A stretch of 5,579 nt of DNA from Cyanobacteriota bacterium (GCA_027482985.1 JAIXVO010000404.1:1-5579), one strand, 5' to 3'; positions 1-5,365 are shown, numbered from the stretch's first letter. The notes: generated by a model not told the origin, from the letters alone. Program-made: numbers and translations.

Positions 1-1038
1 ATACCAGGTCGTCGGAATCAGTGCCCCGGCTAAAAAGCGATCGCGGGTGGCTGGATCAAAATCTTGCGGGCGGGTCTTCAAATCCTCCAGATGCAAATTG
101 CTACCCTCTGACCCTGTAATGATAAAGGCGGCAGCTCTAGCTCGATGCGCTTCGGGAATCGTGACACGTTGACTGGCACCCAGCGCTTGGGCCACTTGCT
201 CTAGGGCGACAAACACTTCCGGTTCAGCATTTTTGGCAAAATACCCATCGGCGATCGCAATCCGAAGTCCCTCAATTCCCTGACTCAATTGCGGCGTACA
301 GGGTTCTGGCGGACGCTGGGTACATACTGGATCTTCCGGGTCATGTCCCTGCAACACATCGAAGATCAGGGCAATATCTCGTACCGATCGCGCAAACGGC
401 CCCAGATGATCCAGACTGCCCACAAAAGGATAGGTACGAGTCCGAGGGAGTCTGCCATAGGTCGGTTTTAAGCCGAAAATGCCACAAAACGCAGAGGGGA
501 CACGAATCGACCCGTTCGTATCCGATCCTAAAGATAGGGGCACCATCCCCGCTGCGACTGAGGCCACCGAACCGCCCGACGAGCCGCCCGTAATCCGACT
601 GGGGTCATGAGGATTGCGGCTGGGGCCATAATGACTATTTTCAGTCACAAACCCATAGGCGTACTCGTCCATATTTTGAGCGCCTACGAGAATGGCACCT
701 GCCTGCTTTAGCCGTTGTACCAGCGTGGCATCGGCGGTCACTGGAGGCAACTCGGCATTGATTTTAGATCCCGCCAGCGTCGTTACTCCGGCAATGTCGA
801 ACAAGTCTTTTACTCCAAACGGCACCCCCGCCAGCATCCCCGGTTCCTGCCCCTGAGCGATCGCCCGATCCAATGCTTCTGCATCCGCGATCGCCTGATC
901 CGCTAACACCGTCGTGAAGCAATTGAGCGTGGCGTTCTTTTCGGCGATCGTGGCGAGGGCGGCGGCGACGACAGACTTCGCTGTCACTTCTCGCTGGCGC
1001 ACACTCAGCGCAATTTGAGTCGCATCAGGATAGGGCAT
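1..1038 (-). CDS. AtzE-family amidase (amidase signature hydrolase), 3' end cut by the window
   Basis: Residues 1-346 of an amidase-signature enzyme are visible, starting at ATG 1036-1038; the frame is open to base 1, and roughly 110-120 C-terminal residues should lie outside. The Ser-cisSer-Lys triad is complete: Lys77 in GVPFGVKDLFD, cis-Ser153 in GGSSGGS, and nucleophile Ser177 in GSDTNGSIRVPS, with the family's usual 24-residue spacing between the serines. The DTNGSIR variant and the region ending in LHLEDLKTRPQDFDPATRDR favour the AtzE branch over GatA. AtzE hydrolyses 1-carboxybiuret in s-triazine breakdown and works with the small GatC-like subunit AtzG. Here the AtzG-like gene lies directly upstream, which supports the assignment. 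An in-frame TAA 21 bases upstream makes this ATG the first possible ATG; no clear Shine-Dalgarno precedes it. Family and fold are firm; the cytoplasmic substrate is unknown. Confidence 0.92.
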   Translation of the reverse strand, partial: MPYPDATQIALSVRQREVTAKSVVAAALATIAEKNATLNCFTTVLADQAIADAEALDRAIAQGQEPGMLAGVPFGVKDLFDIAGVTTLAGSKINAELPPVTADATLVQRLKQAGAILVGAQNMDEYAYGFVTENSHYGPSRNPHDPSRITGGSSGGSVASVAAGMVPLSLGSDTNGSIRVPSAFCGIFGLKPTYGRLPRTRTYPFVGSLDHLGPFARSVRDIALIFDVLQGHDPEDPVCTQRPPEPCTPQLSQGIEGLRIAIADGYFAKNAEPEVFVALEQVAQALGASQRVTIPEAHRARAAAFIITGSEGSNLHLEDLKTRPQDFDPATRDRFLAGALIPTTWY

Positions 1039-1049
1039 GGTGGTGGAAA

Positions 1050-1067
1050 TTAGGGATTAGGGGCTAG
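1050..1067. repeat. Short TTAGGG-type tract between the DUF4089 and amidase genes
   Basis: The plus strand reads TTAGGGATTAGGGGCTAG. It resembles the longer G-run tract at 1774-1805 on the other side of the small two-gene block. It has only two G runs, so it is not a quadruplex candidate alone. It lies in the leader just upstream of the amidase start. It is probably a degenerate member of a spacer repeat family; membership is inferred from the similarity only. Confidence 0.45.
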
Positions 1068-1070
1068 ATG

Positions 1071-1103
1071 AGATCTGCGAGATTTTTAAAATCTCGCAGA
1101 TCT
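1071..1103. repeat. Perfect 16-bp inverted repeat with one-base centre
   Basis: The arms AGATCTGCGAGATTTT (1071-1086) and AAAATCTCGCAGATCT (1088-1103) are exact reverse complements around a single T at 1087. The element fills nearly half of the 75-base gap between the DUF4089 stop and the amidase start. In minus-strand RNA it would fold into a long hairpin, but the sequence after it has no U tract, so it is not a standard intrinsic terminator. It could be a dispersed palindromic repeat, an mRNA processing or stability element, or a dimeric protein-binding site. Confidence 0.85.
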
Positions 1104-1113
1104 ATGAAGTTAC

Positions 1114-1302
1114 TTAGGGTTCGAACACGGGCGCAATTTCAGTTTCTTCGGGTAAGGGAAAATCGAGAAACAGTTGCGCGACGGTGTGAATGCGTTCAAA
1201 GTTGGCGACGACATTCTGGTGATAGTCGGCTGGGATAGGTAAGCCAATCAGGGCAGCGGCGGCATCGACATAAGCAGCCGGATCAAACTGGGATTCTGTC
1301 AT
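1114..1302 (-). CDS. DUF4089 / AtzG-like small subunit, 62 aa
   Basis: A 62-residue acidic helical protein. The core ALIGLPIPADYHQNVVANF followed by a C-terminal LPEETEIAPVFEP tail is the recognisable DUF4089 pattern. AtzG, the best known member, is a GatC-like protein of similar length that wraps around and stabilises the amidase AtzE. The gene is translationally coupled to the preceding one: its ATG (1300-1302) and the TGA of the upstream gene (1299-1301) share ATGA. The AtzE-family amidase gene follows 75 bases after the TAA stop, so the likely role is accessory subunit of that amidase. It has no catalytic motif of its own. Family assignment is good; physical partnership is inferred from gene order and the AtzE-AtzG precedent. 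Confidence 0.87.
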   Translation of the reverse strand: MTESQFDPAAYVDAAAALIGLPIPADYHQNVVANFERIHTVAQLFLDFPLPEETEIAPVFEP

Positions 1303-1703
1303 GCGACCTCCGGTTGTTGAGCACGAATGGAATTCACGTAAGCCCGCCAGCAGCCCCAGGCGGTAATTTCTTTTTGACCTTCACACAAAATGGCTTCGCC
1401 CAAGACACCGAGGACTTCTTCCCCGTCCGCCAATCGGACTTTGCCAATGCACAACCCCGGCGGTTCTAATTGCAAAATCGTCGCCATGCCCTTGACTGGC
1501 ACCGCCCAGACTTCCACCGCGATCGCCGTTCCCCCCTGACTGACCCGCTGCATGGCAGGATGGCGATCGCCAATCGACCAGAGTCGGTAGGTGGGTTCCG
1601 TGAAGGCTTCTCGGACAAACGTGGCATGCACCCGATGCAAATTGACATTCAACTCTAAGCCCCGCATCAAGGTGCCATTCACCGCGAAATGAACAACATC
1701 CAT
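1299..1703 (-). CDS. Free-standing allophanate hydrolase C-terminal domain protein, 134 aa
   Basis: The whole protein matches the C-terminal domain of allophanate hydrolase (AtzF/DUR1,2 type, a gamma-glutamylcyclotransferase-like fold). In order from the chosen start: VNGTLMRGLELN near residue 10, TEPTYRLWSI near 35, GGTAIAVEVWAVP near 60, IGKVRLADGEEVLGVLGE near 90, and EITAWGCWRAYVNSI near 115. In intact allophanate hydrolase this domain acts on the N-carboxycarbamate released by the amidase domain, decarboxylating it. Here it is not fused to an amidase; an amidase gene lies two genes downstream. ATG 1701-1703 is preferred because homology begins right after it and an AGCAGG motif sits about 10 bases upstream. 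A TTG at 1764-1766 would add 21 residues. The stop overlaps the DUF4089 start (ATGA). Confidence 0.88.
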   Translation of the reverse strand: MDVVHFAVNGTLMRGLELNVNLHRVHATFVREAFTEPTYRLWSIGDRHPAMQRVSQGGTAIAVEVWAVPVKGMATILQLEPPGLCIGKVRLADGEEVLGVLGEAILCEGQKEITAWGCWRAYVNSIRAQQPEVA

Positions 1704-1773
1704 GCTTTTTTGACCTGCTGCAATCACGTTAATTTCCCCTGATTGAAGCACATTTTGCCGGATCAAAGCTATT

Positions 1774-1805
1774 GGGGGTTAGGGGTTAGGGGTTGGGGGG
1801 TGGGG
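1774..1805 (+). repeat. Telomere-like G-run tract, potential G-quadruplex
   Basis: Five G runs of 5, 4, 4, 6 and 4 bases are separated by TTA, TTA, TT and T. This meets the usual four-run, short-loop criterion for an intramolecular G-quadruplex. The G-rich strand is plus, the template strand for the minus-strand cassette; the RNA copy would be C-rich. It lies about 70 bases upstream of the preferred start of the allophanate-hydrolase-C gene, just where transcription from the candidate promoter at 1806-1835 would begin. Confidence 0.8.
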
Positions 1806-1835
1806 ATTAGAACGAACAATGAATGGCAACATCAA
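1806..1835 (-). promoter_or_regulatory. Candidate sigma-70-type promoter for the AtzE/DUF4089 cassette
   Basis: On the minus strand a TTGATG (1830-1835) and a TCTAAT (1806-1811) are 18 bases apart, matching TTGACA in four positions and TATAAT in five. Transcription would begin near 1799, giving a leader of about 95 bases before ATG 1703. The 213-base gap after aroQ makes a separate promoter plausible. No NtcA box (GTA-N8-TAC) was seen. This rests on a consensus match only. Confidence 0.33.
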
Positions 1836-1848
1836 CTTTGCTCCTGTG

Positions 1849-1869
1849 GGGTGGGCATCTTGCCCGCCC
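1849..1869. repeat. GC-rich hairpin in the spacer downstream of aroQ
   Basis: Arms GGGTGGGCA (1849-1857) and TGCCCGCCC (1861-1869) pair over 9 positions around a TCT loop, with one T·G wobble. The stem begins 48 bases after the aroQ stop. It has no T tract on the minus side, so it would be at best a poor aroQ terminator. The form GGGxGGGCATCTTGCCCxCCC resembles dispersed spacer repeats of cyanobacteria as I remember them; copy number cannot be tested in one window. Confidence 0.6.
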
Positions 1870-1916
1870 AGCCTAAAAGTCCATCCTGTGAGTGGGTTTG
1901 GGCTATTTCAACCAAT

Positions 1917-2366
1917 TCACGAGCTGGCGACAGACCGCAAATGGCGCACTAGAGCTTGCAGACCCAATACATAGCTATCAGCACCAAAGCCGCTAATTTG
2001 CCCGATCGCCACAGGCGCAATATAAGAATGATGCCGAAATTCTTCTCGACGGTAAATATTACTGAGGTGGACTTCCACCGTCGGCATTTGGATACCCGCG
2101 ATCGCGTCTCGTAACGCAACGCTGGTATGGGTATAGGCACCCGCGTTAATTAACAGACCATCATGCACCTGCCAGGCCGCGTGGATGCGATCGACTAACG
2201 TGCCTTCATGATTGGACTGAACACACAAGACCTTTGCTTGAATAGAATCCGCTTCTTGCTCTAACCGCGAATTAATTTCTTCAAGCGTCACCGCCCCATA
2301 AATTCCAGGTTCACGCTTGCCCAGAAGATTCAGGTTAGGACCATGCAGAACAAGAATGCTGACCAA
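1917..2366 (-). CDS. aroQ: Type II 3-dehydroquinate dehydratase, 149 aa
   Basis: This cytoplasmic shikimate-pathway enzyme removes water from 3-dehydroquinate to give 3-dehydroshikimate. The length is normal for the dodecameric type II family. Visible active-site residues are Arg18 and Tyr23 in the flexible lid (KREPGIYG), Asn74 and His80 in [18 protein letters not shown], His100 in [12 protein letters not shown], and Arg111 in EEFRHHSY; the N-terminal HGPNLNLLG is intact. The start must be TTG at 2364-2366: an in-frame TGA lies four codons upstream, and the conserved strand begins three residues after this codon, leaving no room for a later start. An out-of-frame ATG lies at 2374-2376. A 44-codon gene ends 44 bases upstream and may share its transcript. 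Identification is secure. Confidence 0.97.
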   Translation of the reverse strand: MVSILVLHGPNLNLLGKREPGIYGAVTLEEINSRLEQEADSIQAKVLCVQSNHEGTLVDRIHAAWQVHDGLLINAGAYTHTSVALRDAIAGIQMPTVEVHLSNIYRREEFRHHSYIAPVAIGQISGFGADSYVLGLQALVRHLRSVASS

Positions 2367-2410
2367 TGGGGGACATCACTCAACTCAAAACTCAAAAACC
2401 TGCAACAGAA

Positions 2411-2545
2411 TTAACGCCGTTGAGGATCGTTCACAGGGATAGGAATCGGTTCCGGTTCAGGCTGCGCTTCTGGACCGAGTAGCGCATCAATTAACTTCCG
2501 CGCCCATTCCTTGATTTTCTCAAGCACCTTATCCAGGTAGTCCAT
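2411..2545 (-). CDS. Small hypothetical protein, 44 aa, amphipathic helix plus Pro/Glu tail
   Basis: ATG 2543-2545 to TAA 2411-2413, preceded by AGGAG (2556-2560) at a 10-base spacing, the best ribosome-binding site in the window. Residues 1-23 (starting MDYLDKVLEKIKEWARKL) form a clear heptad-like amphipathic helix with hydrophobic positions Leu4, Val7, Leu8, Ile11, Trp14, Ala15, Leu18 and Ile19. After a Gly-Pro break the tail PEPEPIPIPV is Pro/Glu rich and ends in Arg-Arg. There is no transmembrane segment or signal peptide. I do not recognise a named family. A helix with Lys/Arg on one face and Leu/Ile on the other could lie on a membrane or pack on a partner protein. The next gene is aroQ, 44 bases on, so the two may be co-transcribed. 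Confidence 0.75.
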   Translation of the reverse strand: MDYLDKVLEKIKEWARKLIDALLGPEAQPEPEPIPIPVNDPQRR

Positions 2546-2638
2546 TAATTAATAGCTCCTTATCAAAGCGTGGACTTCAGACATGAGGGCTACGGTTTTT
2601 ACCCCTTATCTGAACCAGGGTTTGAATCATCTATCAAA

Positions 2639-2644
2639 ATTGTA
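2639..2644 (-). promoter_or_regulatory. Possible -10 element for the small gene and aroQ
   Basis: The minus strand carries TACAAT at 2639-2644, in the 113-base AT-rich gap between the cinA stop and the small gene. It would give a leader of about 85 bases. No good -35 lies 16-18 bases upstream, so this is weak. I saw no clear intrinsic terminator for cinA in the same gap, so readthrough from cinA is also possible. Confidence 0.22.
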
Positions 2645-2658
2645 CCCAAATTATCAAA

Positions 2659-3945
2659 TCAAGGGTAGCGATCGTCAGAAGAACTTGAAAATTTAGCCGA
2701 TAACAGGTGACGGCGCAACTGGTCTAAGGCAGAACATGCGCTTAAATGCCGCACCCAATCTCGCCCCCGACCGCCGCCAAAGCGATATTCCACGCTGGTC
2801 ACCCCCATTTTTCCAGCCAGCCCAATGTAGACCAAACCGACAGGCTTCTCGTCGCTACCCCCCGCGGGGCCAGCGATTCCGGTGATACTTAAGCCCCAGG
2901 TGGTTTGAAGGCGATCGCGCACGCCTGCCGCCATTTGTTGCGCAACGGGGTGGCTGACGGCTCCAAATTGCGCCAAATCATCCGGGTTCACGCCTAACAA
3001 GCCGACTTTGACCGAATTGTCGTAGGAAATGACGCCGCCCCAAAAATAACTGGAGCTACCTGCGATCGCGGTCAACATTGCCCCCAACCCGCCCCCTGTG
3101 CAGGATTCCGCCACTGCCAGAGTGGCTCCCACCGCTTGCAGCAATTGCCCCACCACTGAGGCCAGCGAATCGTCATCAGCCCCATAACAATCGGTGCCCG
3201 CGATCTCGAGCAACTGTTGTTCGATCGGGGCGATCAGGGCTTGAGCCGCCGTTTCACTCTCTGCCAAAGCCGAAATTCGTAATTTGACTTCACCCAAATT
3301 GGCATAGGGCGCGACGGTAGGATTTTGCAAATCAAAGAATGGTTGCACTTTGGTCGCCAGTGCCGATTCGGTAATGCCCCAGAATCGGAGGAGGCGACTG
3401 TAAACGGTTTGCTGCACCCAGCCCGCTTGCCTTAGATACGGCACTGCTACATCCCGCCACATATATTTCAGTTCTGCTGGAACACCGGGAAACGTCAGGA
3501 TGGTCACGTCGGGGCGAGGTTGCCAGATGATGCCAGGGGCACTGCCGCCGGAATTGGTCAAAACCTGAGCGCCCTCTGGCAATAAGGCTTGTTTGCGGTT
3601 ATTCGGGGTCATCTCGCGCCCCCGTTCGGCAAACTTACGGCGAATGTCTTCTAAAATCTCTGGATGTTCAACTAAACCCACCCCAAAGCAAGCCGCGAGG
3701 GTGGCATGGGTAAGGTCATCGGGAGTCGGACCTAAGCCTCCCGTGAAGATCAAAAGGTTGGCGCGATCGCAGGCTGTCCGCACAACCTGAATAATGCGCT
3801 CAGGATTATCCCCAACCACCGATTGGTAATAGTGGGCAATCCCCAGTTTCGCCAGTTCTTGAGCAAGAAACTGAGCATTCGAGTTGAGAATATCCCCCAA
3901 CAATAATTCAGTCCCAACACAAATAATTTCGGCAACTTGCGGCAT
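2659..3945 (-). CDS. cinA: CinA-family protein with C-terminal nicotinamide-nucleotide amidase domain, 428 aa
   Basis: A two-domain cytoplasmic protein of normal CinA length. Residues 1 to about 170 form the molybdopterin-binding-like (COG1058) domain, with VGTELLLGDILNSN at 10-23 and the signature TGGLGPTPDDLT at 68-79. A linker containing PGVPAELKYMW follows. From about 265 to 420 is the PncC domain, with catalytic Ser281 in AESCTGG and later SITGIAGPAGGSDEKPVG. PncC deamidates NMN to nicotinate mononucleotide for NAD recycling; CinA is also linked to natural transformation in several bacteria. ATG 3943-3945 is chosen because the conserved strand starts at once after it. The frame could be extended 28 codons upstream, but only through the end of the preceding membrane-protein gene. 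That gene's TGA is one base before this ATG, pointing to translational coupling. Confidence 0.96.
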   Translation of the reverse strand: MPQVAEIICVGTELLLGDILNSNAQFLAQELAKLGIAHYYQSVVGDNPERIIQVVRTACDRANLLIFTGGLGPTPDDLTHATLAACFGVGLVEHPEILEDIRRKFAERGREMTPNNRKQALLPEGAQVLTNSGGSAPGIIWQPRPDVTILTFPGVPAELKYMWRDVAVPYLRQAGWVQQTVYSRLLRFWGITESALATKVQPFFDLQNPTVAPYANLGEVKLRISALAESETAAQALIAPIEQQLLEIAGTDCYGADDDSLASVVGQLLQAVGATLAVAESCTGGGLGAMLTAIAGSSSYFWGGVISYDNSVKVGLLGVNPDDLAQFGAVSHPVAQQMAAGVRDRLQTTWGLSITGIAGPAGGSDEKPVGLVYIGLAGKMGVTSVEYRFGGGRGRDWVRHLSACSALDQLRRHLLSAKFSSSSDDRYP

Positions 3946-3946
3946 A

Positions 3947-4996
3947 TCAGGATTGCTTCGCCGTCTTCCAGACTTGCCAACCGGTAAAGCTGAGGAGCAC
4001 CGTCGCGGCGATCGCGTAACCCCAACCACTCGGCATATTGGAAACCGCCAGTGCCAGGGTGCCAGCCCACAAGGTTAACGAGTAGATAAAGAGGACGGCT
4101 AACCGCTGCGATAGCCCCGCTTGCAAGAGGCGATGGTGCAAATGGCGTTTATCGGCGGCGAAGGGTGATTTACCGCGACGCAGGCGATCGACGACCACGG
4201 TAAAGATATCCAGAATGGGGACAGCGAGAATGATGTAGGGCAGCAACACGGCCACCGTCGTCACCGATTTCACGAAGCCGATGATGCCCACCCCTGCCAG
4301 GGTGAAGCCCATGAAATAAGCGCCACCATCCCCCATAAAGATTTGAGCGGGGTTGAAGTTATACCGCAAAAATCCCAGACAGGCACCCGCCAGCGCCGCC
4401 GCAATTAAAGCAGCGGCAGGTTGTCCCATAAACAATGTCACCACCAGCATGACCGAGGCGGCAATTCCAGAAACGCCAGCAGCCAGACCGTCTAACCCAT
4501 CGATCATGTTGATGGCATTGGCCATGCCCACCAGCCAGATGACGGTAATGGGGAGACTGATCCAATCTTGCAAAGAAATCAGACCCATGCCCGGAATCGT
4601 CAGAAAGTCGATTTGGACTCCTGCCTGCCACACCATCGCGGCGACAGTGAGCTGAGCGATCAAGCGAGTGATGGCAGGCAACGTCAGCAGGTCATCCGCC
4701 AGCCCAATCAGGAAAAAGGCGAGGCCACCAATCACAACGCCCCACAACTCATATTCTTTCTGAGGAGATTGAATGCCAAATCCGCCCGTCCACCAGACCA
4801 CGAGCAGCGCCACCATTGCGCCCATGAAAATCGCCACGCCGCCTAACCGCACCATCGGGCGTTTGTGAATTTTCCGCCCACCGGGTTTATCAACCAGGCC
4901 GCGCTTCAAGCCAAATTTTTTCACGCGAGGTGTCACCCACAAGACAGTGAGGGTGGCAATCAGGAAAGCAGTAAGGTGATACCAGTAATGAGTCAT
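3947..4996 (-). CDS. wecA: WecA/Rfe-like polyprenyl-phosphate GlcNAc-1-phosphate transferase, 349 aa
   Basis: An integral membrane enzyme of the polyprenyl-phosphate N-acetylhexosamine-1-phosphate transferase family (glycosyltransferase family 4 in annotations) with about ten hydrophobic segments. It transfers a sugar phosphate, probably GlcNAc-1-P, from a UDP-sugar to undecaprenyl phosphate, starting O-antigen, capsule or wall-polymer synthesis. Motifs in order: LVDKPGGRKIHKRP (about 34-47), Asp101-Asp102 in LADDLL, NMIDGLDG with Asp166 and Asp169, FMGDGGAYF with Asp223, and HLHHRLL at 285-291. MraY is less likely, given the HLHHRLL loop and total length. GDGGA replaces the commoner GDSGS. 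ATG 4994-4996 is preferred; an in-frame TTG at 5006-5008 adds four residues. Neither has a good Shine-Dalgarno. cinA follows after one base. The exact sugar donor is not determined by sequence. Confidence 0.92.
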   Translation of the reverse strand: MTHYWYHLTAFLIATLTVLWVTPRVKKFGLKRGLVDKPGGRKIHKRPMVRLGGVAIFMGAMVALLVVWWTGGFGIQSPQKEYELWGVVIGGLAFFLIGLADDLLTLPAITRLIAQLTVAAMVWQAGVQIDFLTIPGMGLISLQDWISLPITVIWLVGMANAINMIDGLDGLAAGVSGIAASVMLVVTLFMGQPAAALIAAALAGACLGFLRYNFNPAQIFMGDGGAYFMGFTLAGVGIIGFVKSVTTVAVLLPYIILAVPILDIFTVVVDRLRRGKSPFAADKRHLHHRLLQAGLSQRLAVLFIYSLTLWAGTLALAVSNMPSGWGYAIAATVLLSFTGWQVWKTAKQS

Positions 4997-5281
4997 CAGA
5001 AGATGCAAGTCGTGGATAGCGACAGGAGAAGTCTACTCCATTTCCGTCCATAGTTAGCAAAGAATTGTTAATTTCTCTGATATTTTATTTTGTCGCGATC
5101 GCTCAGAATAGCTGTCGCCGCCTGATCAGGAACGGCTTCCAGTGTGCTTTTCGGTAGCTCAACGATAGCCGCAGCCAGGAGTCGCAAGTGATCCACCGGA
5201 ACACTCCAGATGGACACAGTTAACTTATACTGACCATCCCACTGGGGCGCTTCCCCTCCTCGACAGAGTTCGATCGCCAAC
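4997..5281. other. Spacer upstream of the wecA-like gene
   Basis: Between the glyA terminator and the wecA-like start there is no gene I can identify with confidence; one 79-codon minus frame covers much of it. The last 100 bases are AT-rich and contain TAAAAT at 5082-5087 on the minus strand, a possible -10 with no good -35. As wecA-cinA follows a strong terminator, its promoter probably lies here. No riboswitch or RNA gene was recognised. Confidence 0.4.
5025..5039. repeat. Imperfect 15-base palindrome upstream of the wecA-like gene
   Basis: GGAGAAGTCTACTCC has 7-base half-sites around a central T with one A·A mismatch. It lies about 30 bases before the wecA-like ATG. It could be an operator or a small RNA hairpin, but a short palindrome like this may be chance. 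Confidence 0.25.
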
Positions 5282-5307
5282 AAAAAAGGGACACTGCCTC
5301 GCAGCAT
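5068..5307 (-). CDS. Doubtful hypothetical protein, up to 79 aa
   Basis: An open minus frame from ATG 5305-5307 to TAA 5068-5070. I do not recognise a family. The stretch PQWDGQYKLTVSIWSVPVD followed by LRLLAAAIVELP looks protein-like, with alternating hydrophobics then a short helix, and no overlapping frame is better. Against it: the only ATG sits inside the right arm of the terminator hairpin at 5282-5315, an in-frame TAA lies six codons upstream of it, and no spaced Shine-Dalgarno is present. An internal GTG could be a start for a shorter product. It may be a small gene with a misjudged start, a decayed remnant, or chance. Confidence 0.3.
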   Translation of the reverse strand: MLRGSVPFLLAIELCRGGEAPQWDGQYKLTVSIWSVPVDHLRLLAAAIVELPKSTLEAVPDQAATAILSDRDKIKYQRN

Positions 5308-5315
5308 CCCCTTTT
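5282..5315 (-). terminator. Intrinsic terminator of glyA
   Basis: Minus-strand RNA folds into a 15-bp hairpin: arms AAAAGGGGATGCTGC (5315-5301) and GCAGTGUCCCUUUUU (5297-5283) around a GAG loop, with a sixth U at 5282. Three of the pairs are G·U in this RNA and would be A·C mismatches in plus-strand RNA, so the structure is tuned to minus-strand transcription. It begins 50 bases past the glyA stop. Confidence 0.8.
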
Positions 5316-5365
5316 CGCCAAGACGTTATCTGCCTAAATTGACCGATGGCCGTAGCCGATCGCCG

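Noticed and set aside
289..906. Plus-strand open frames opposite the amidase
   Set aside because: The minus strand encodes an uninterrupted amidase with a full catalytic triad; the plus frames are low-complexity shadows.
1071..1103. Palindrome as an intrinsic terminator
   Set aside because: No T-rich stretch follows it on the minus strand, and the amidase start lies 33 bases beyond it.
1704..1766. Longer start (TTG 1766) for the allophanate-hydrolase-C protein
   Set aside because: TTG is rarer, homology starts just after ATG 1703, and an AGCAGG motif is correctly placed for the ATG. It cannot be fully excluded.
1704..1916. NtcA box upstream of the nitrogen-related cassette
   Set aside because: No GTA-N8-TAC match was found in the spacer, so nitrogen control by NtcA is not supported by sequence.
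3947..4029. Longer cinA start at 4029, adding 28 residues
   Set aside because: The extra residues (Arg/Ser rich) only translate the end of the wecA-like gene in another frame, and the conserved CinA N-terminus begins at ATG 3945.
4353..4846. Plus-strand and alternative-frame minus open frames over the wecA-like gene
   Set aside because: They are shadows of a well-supported membrane-protein gene and show no family motif or proper start context.
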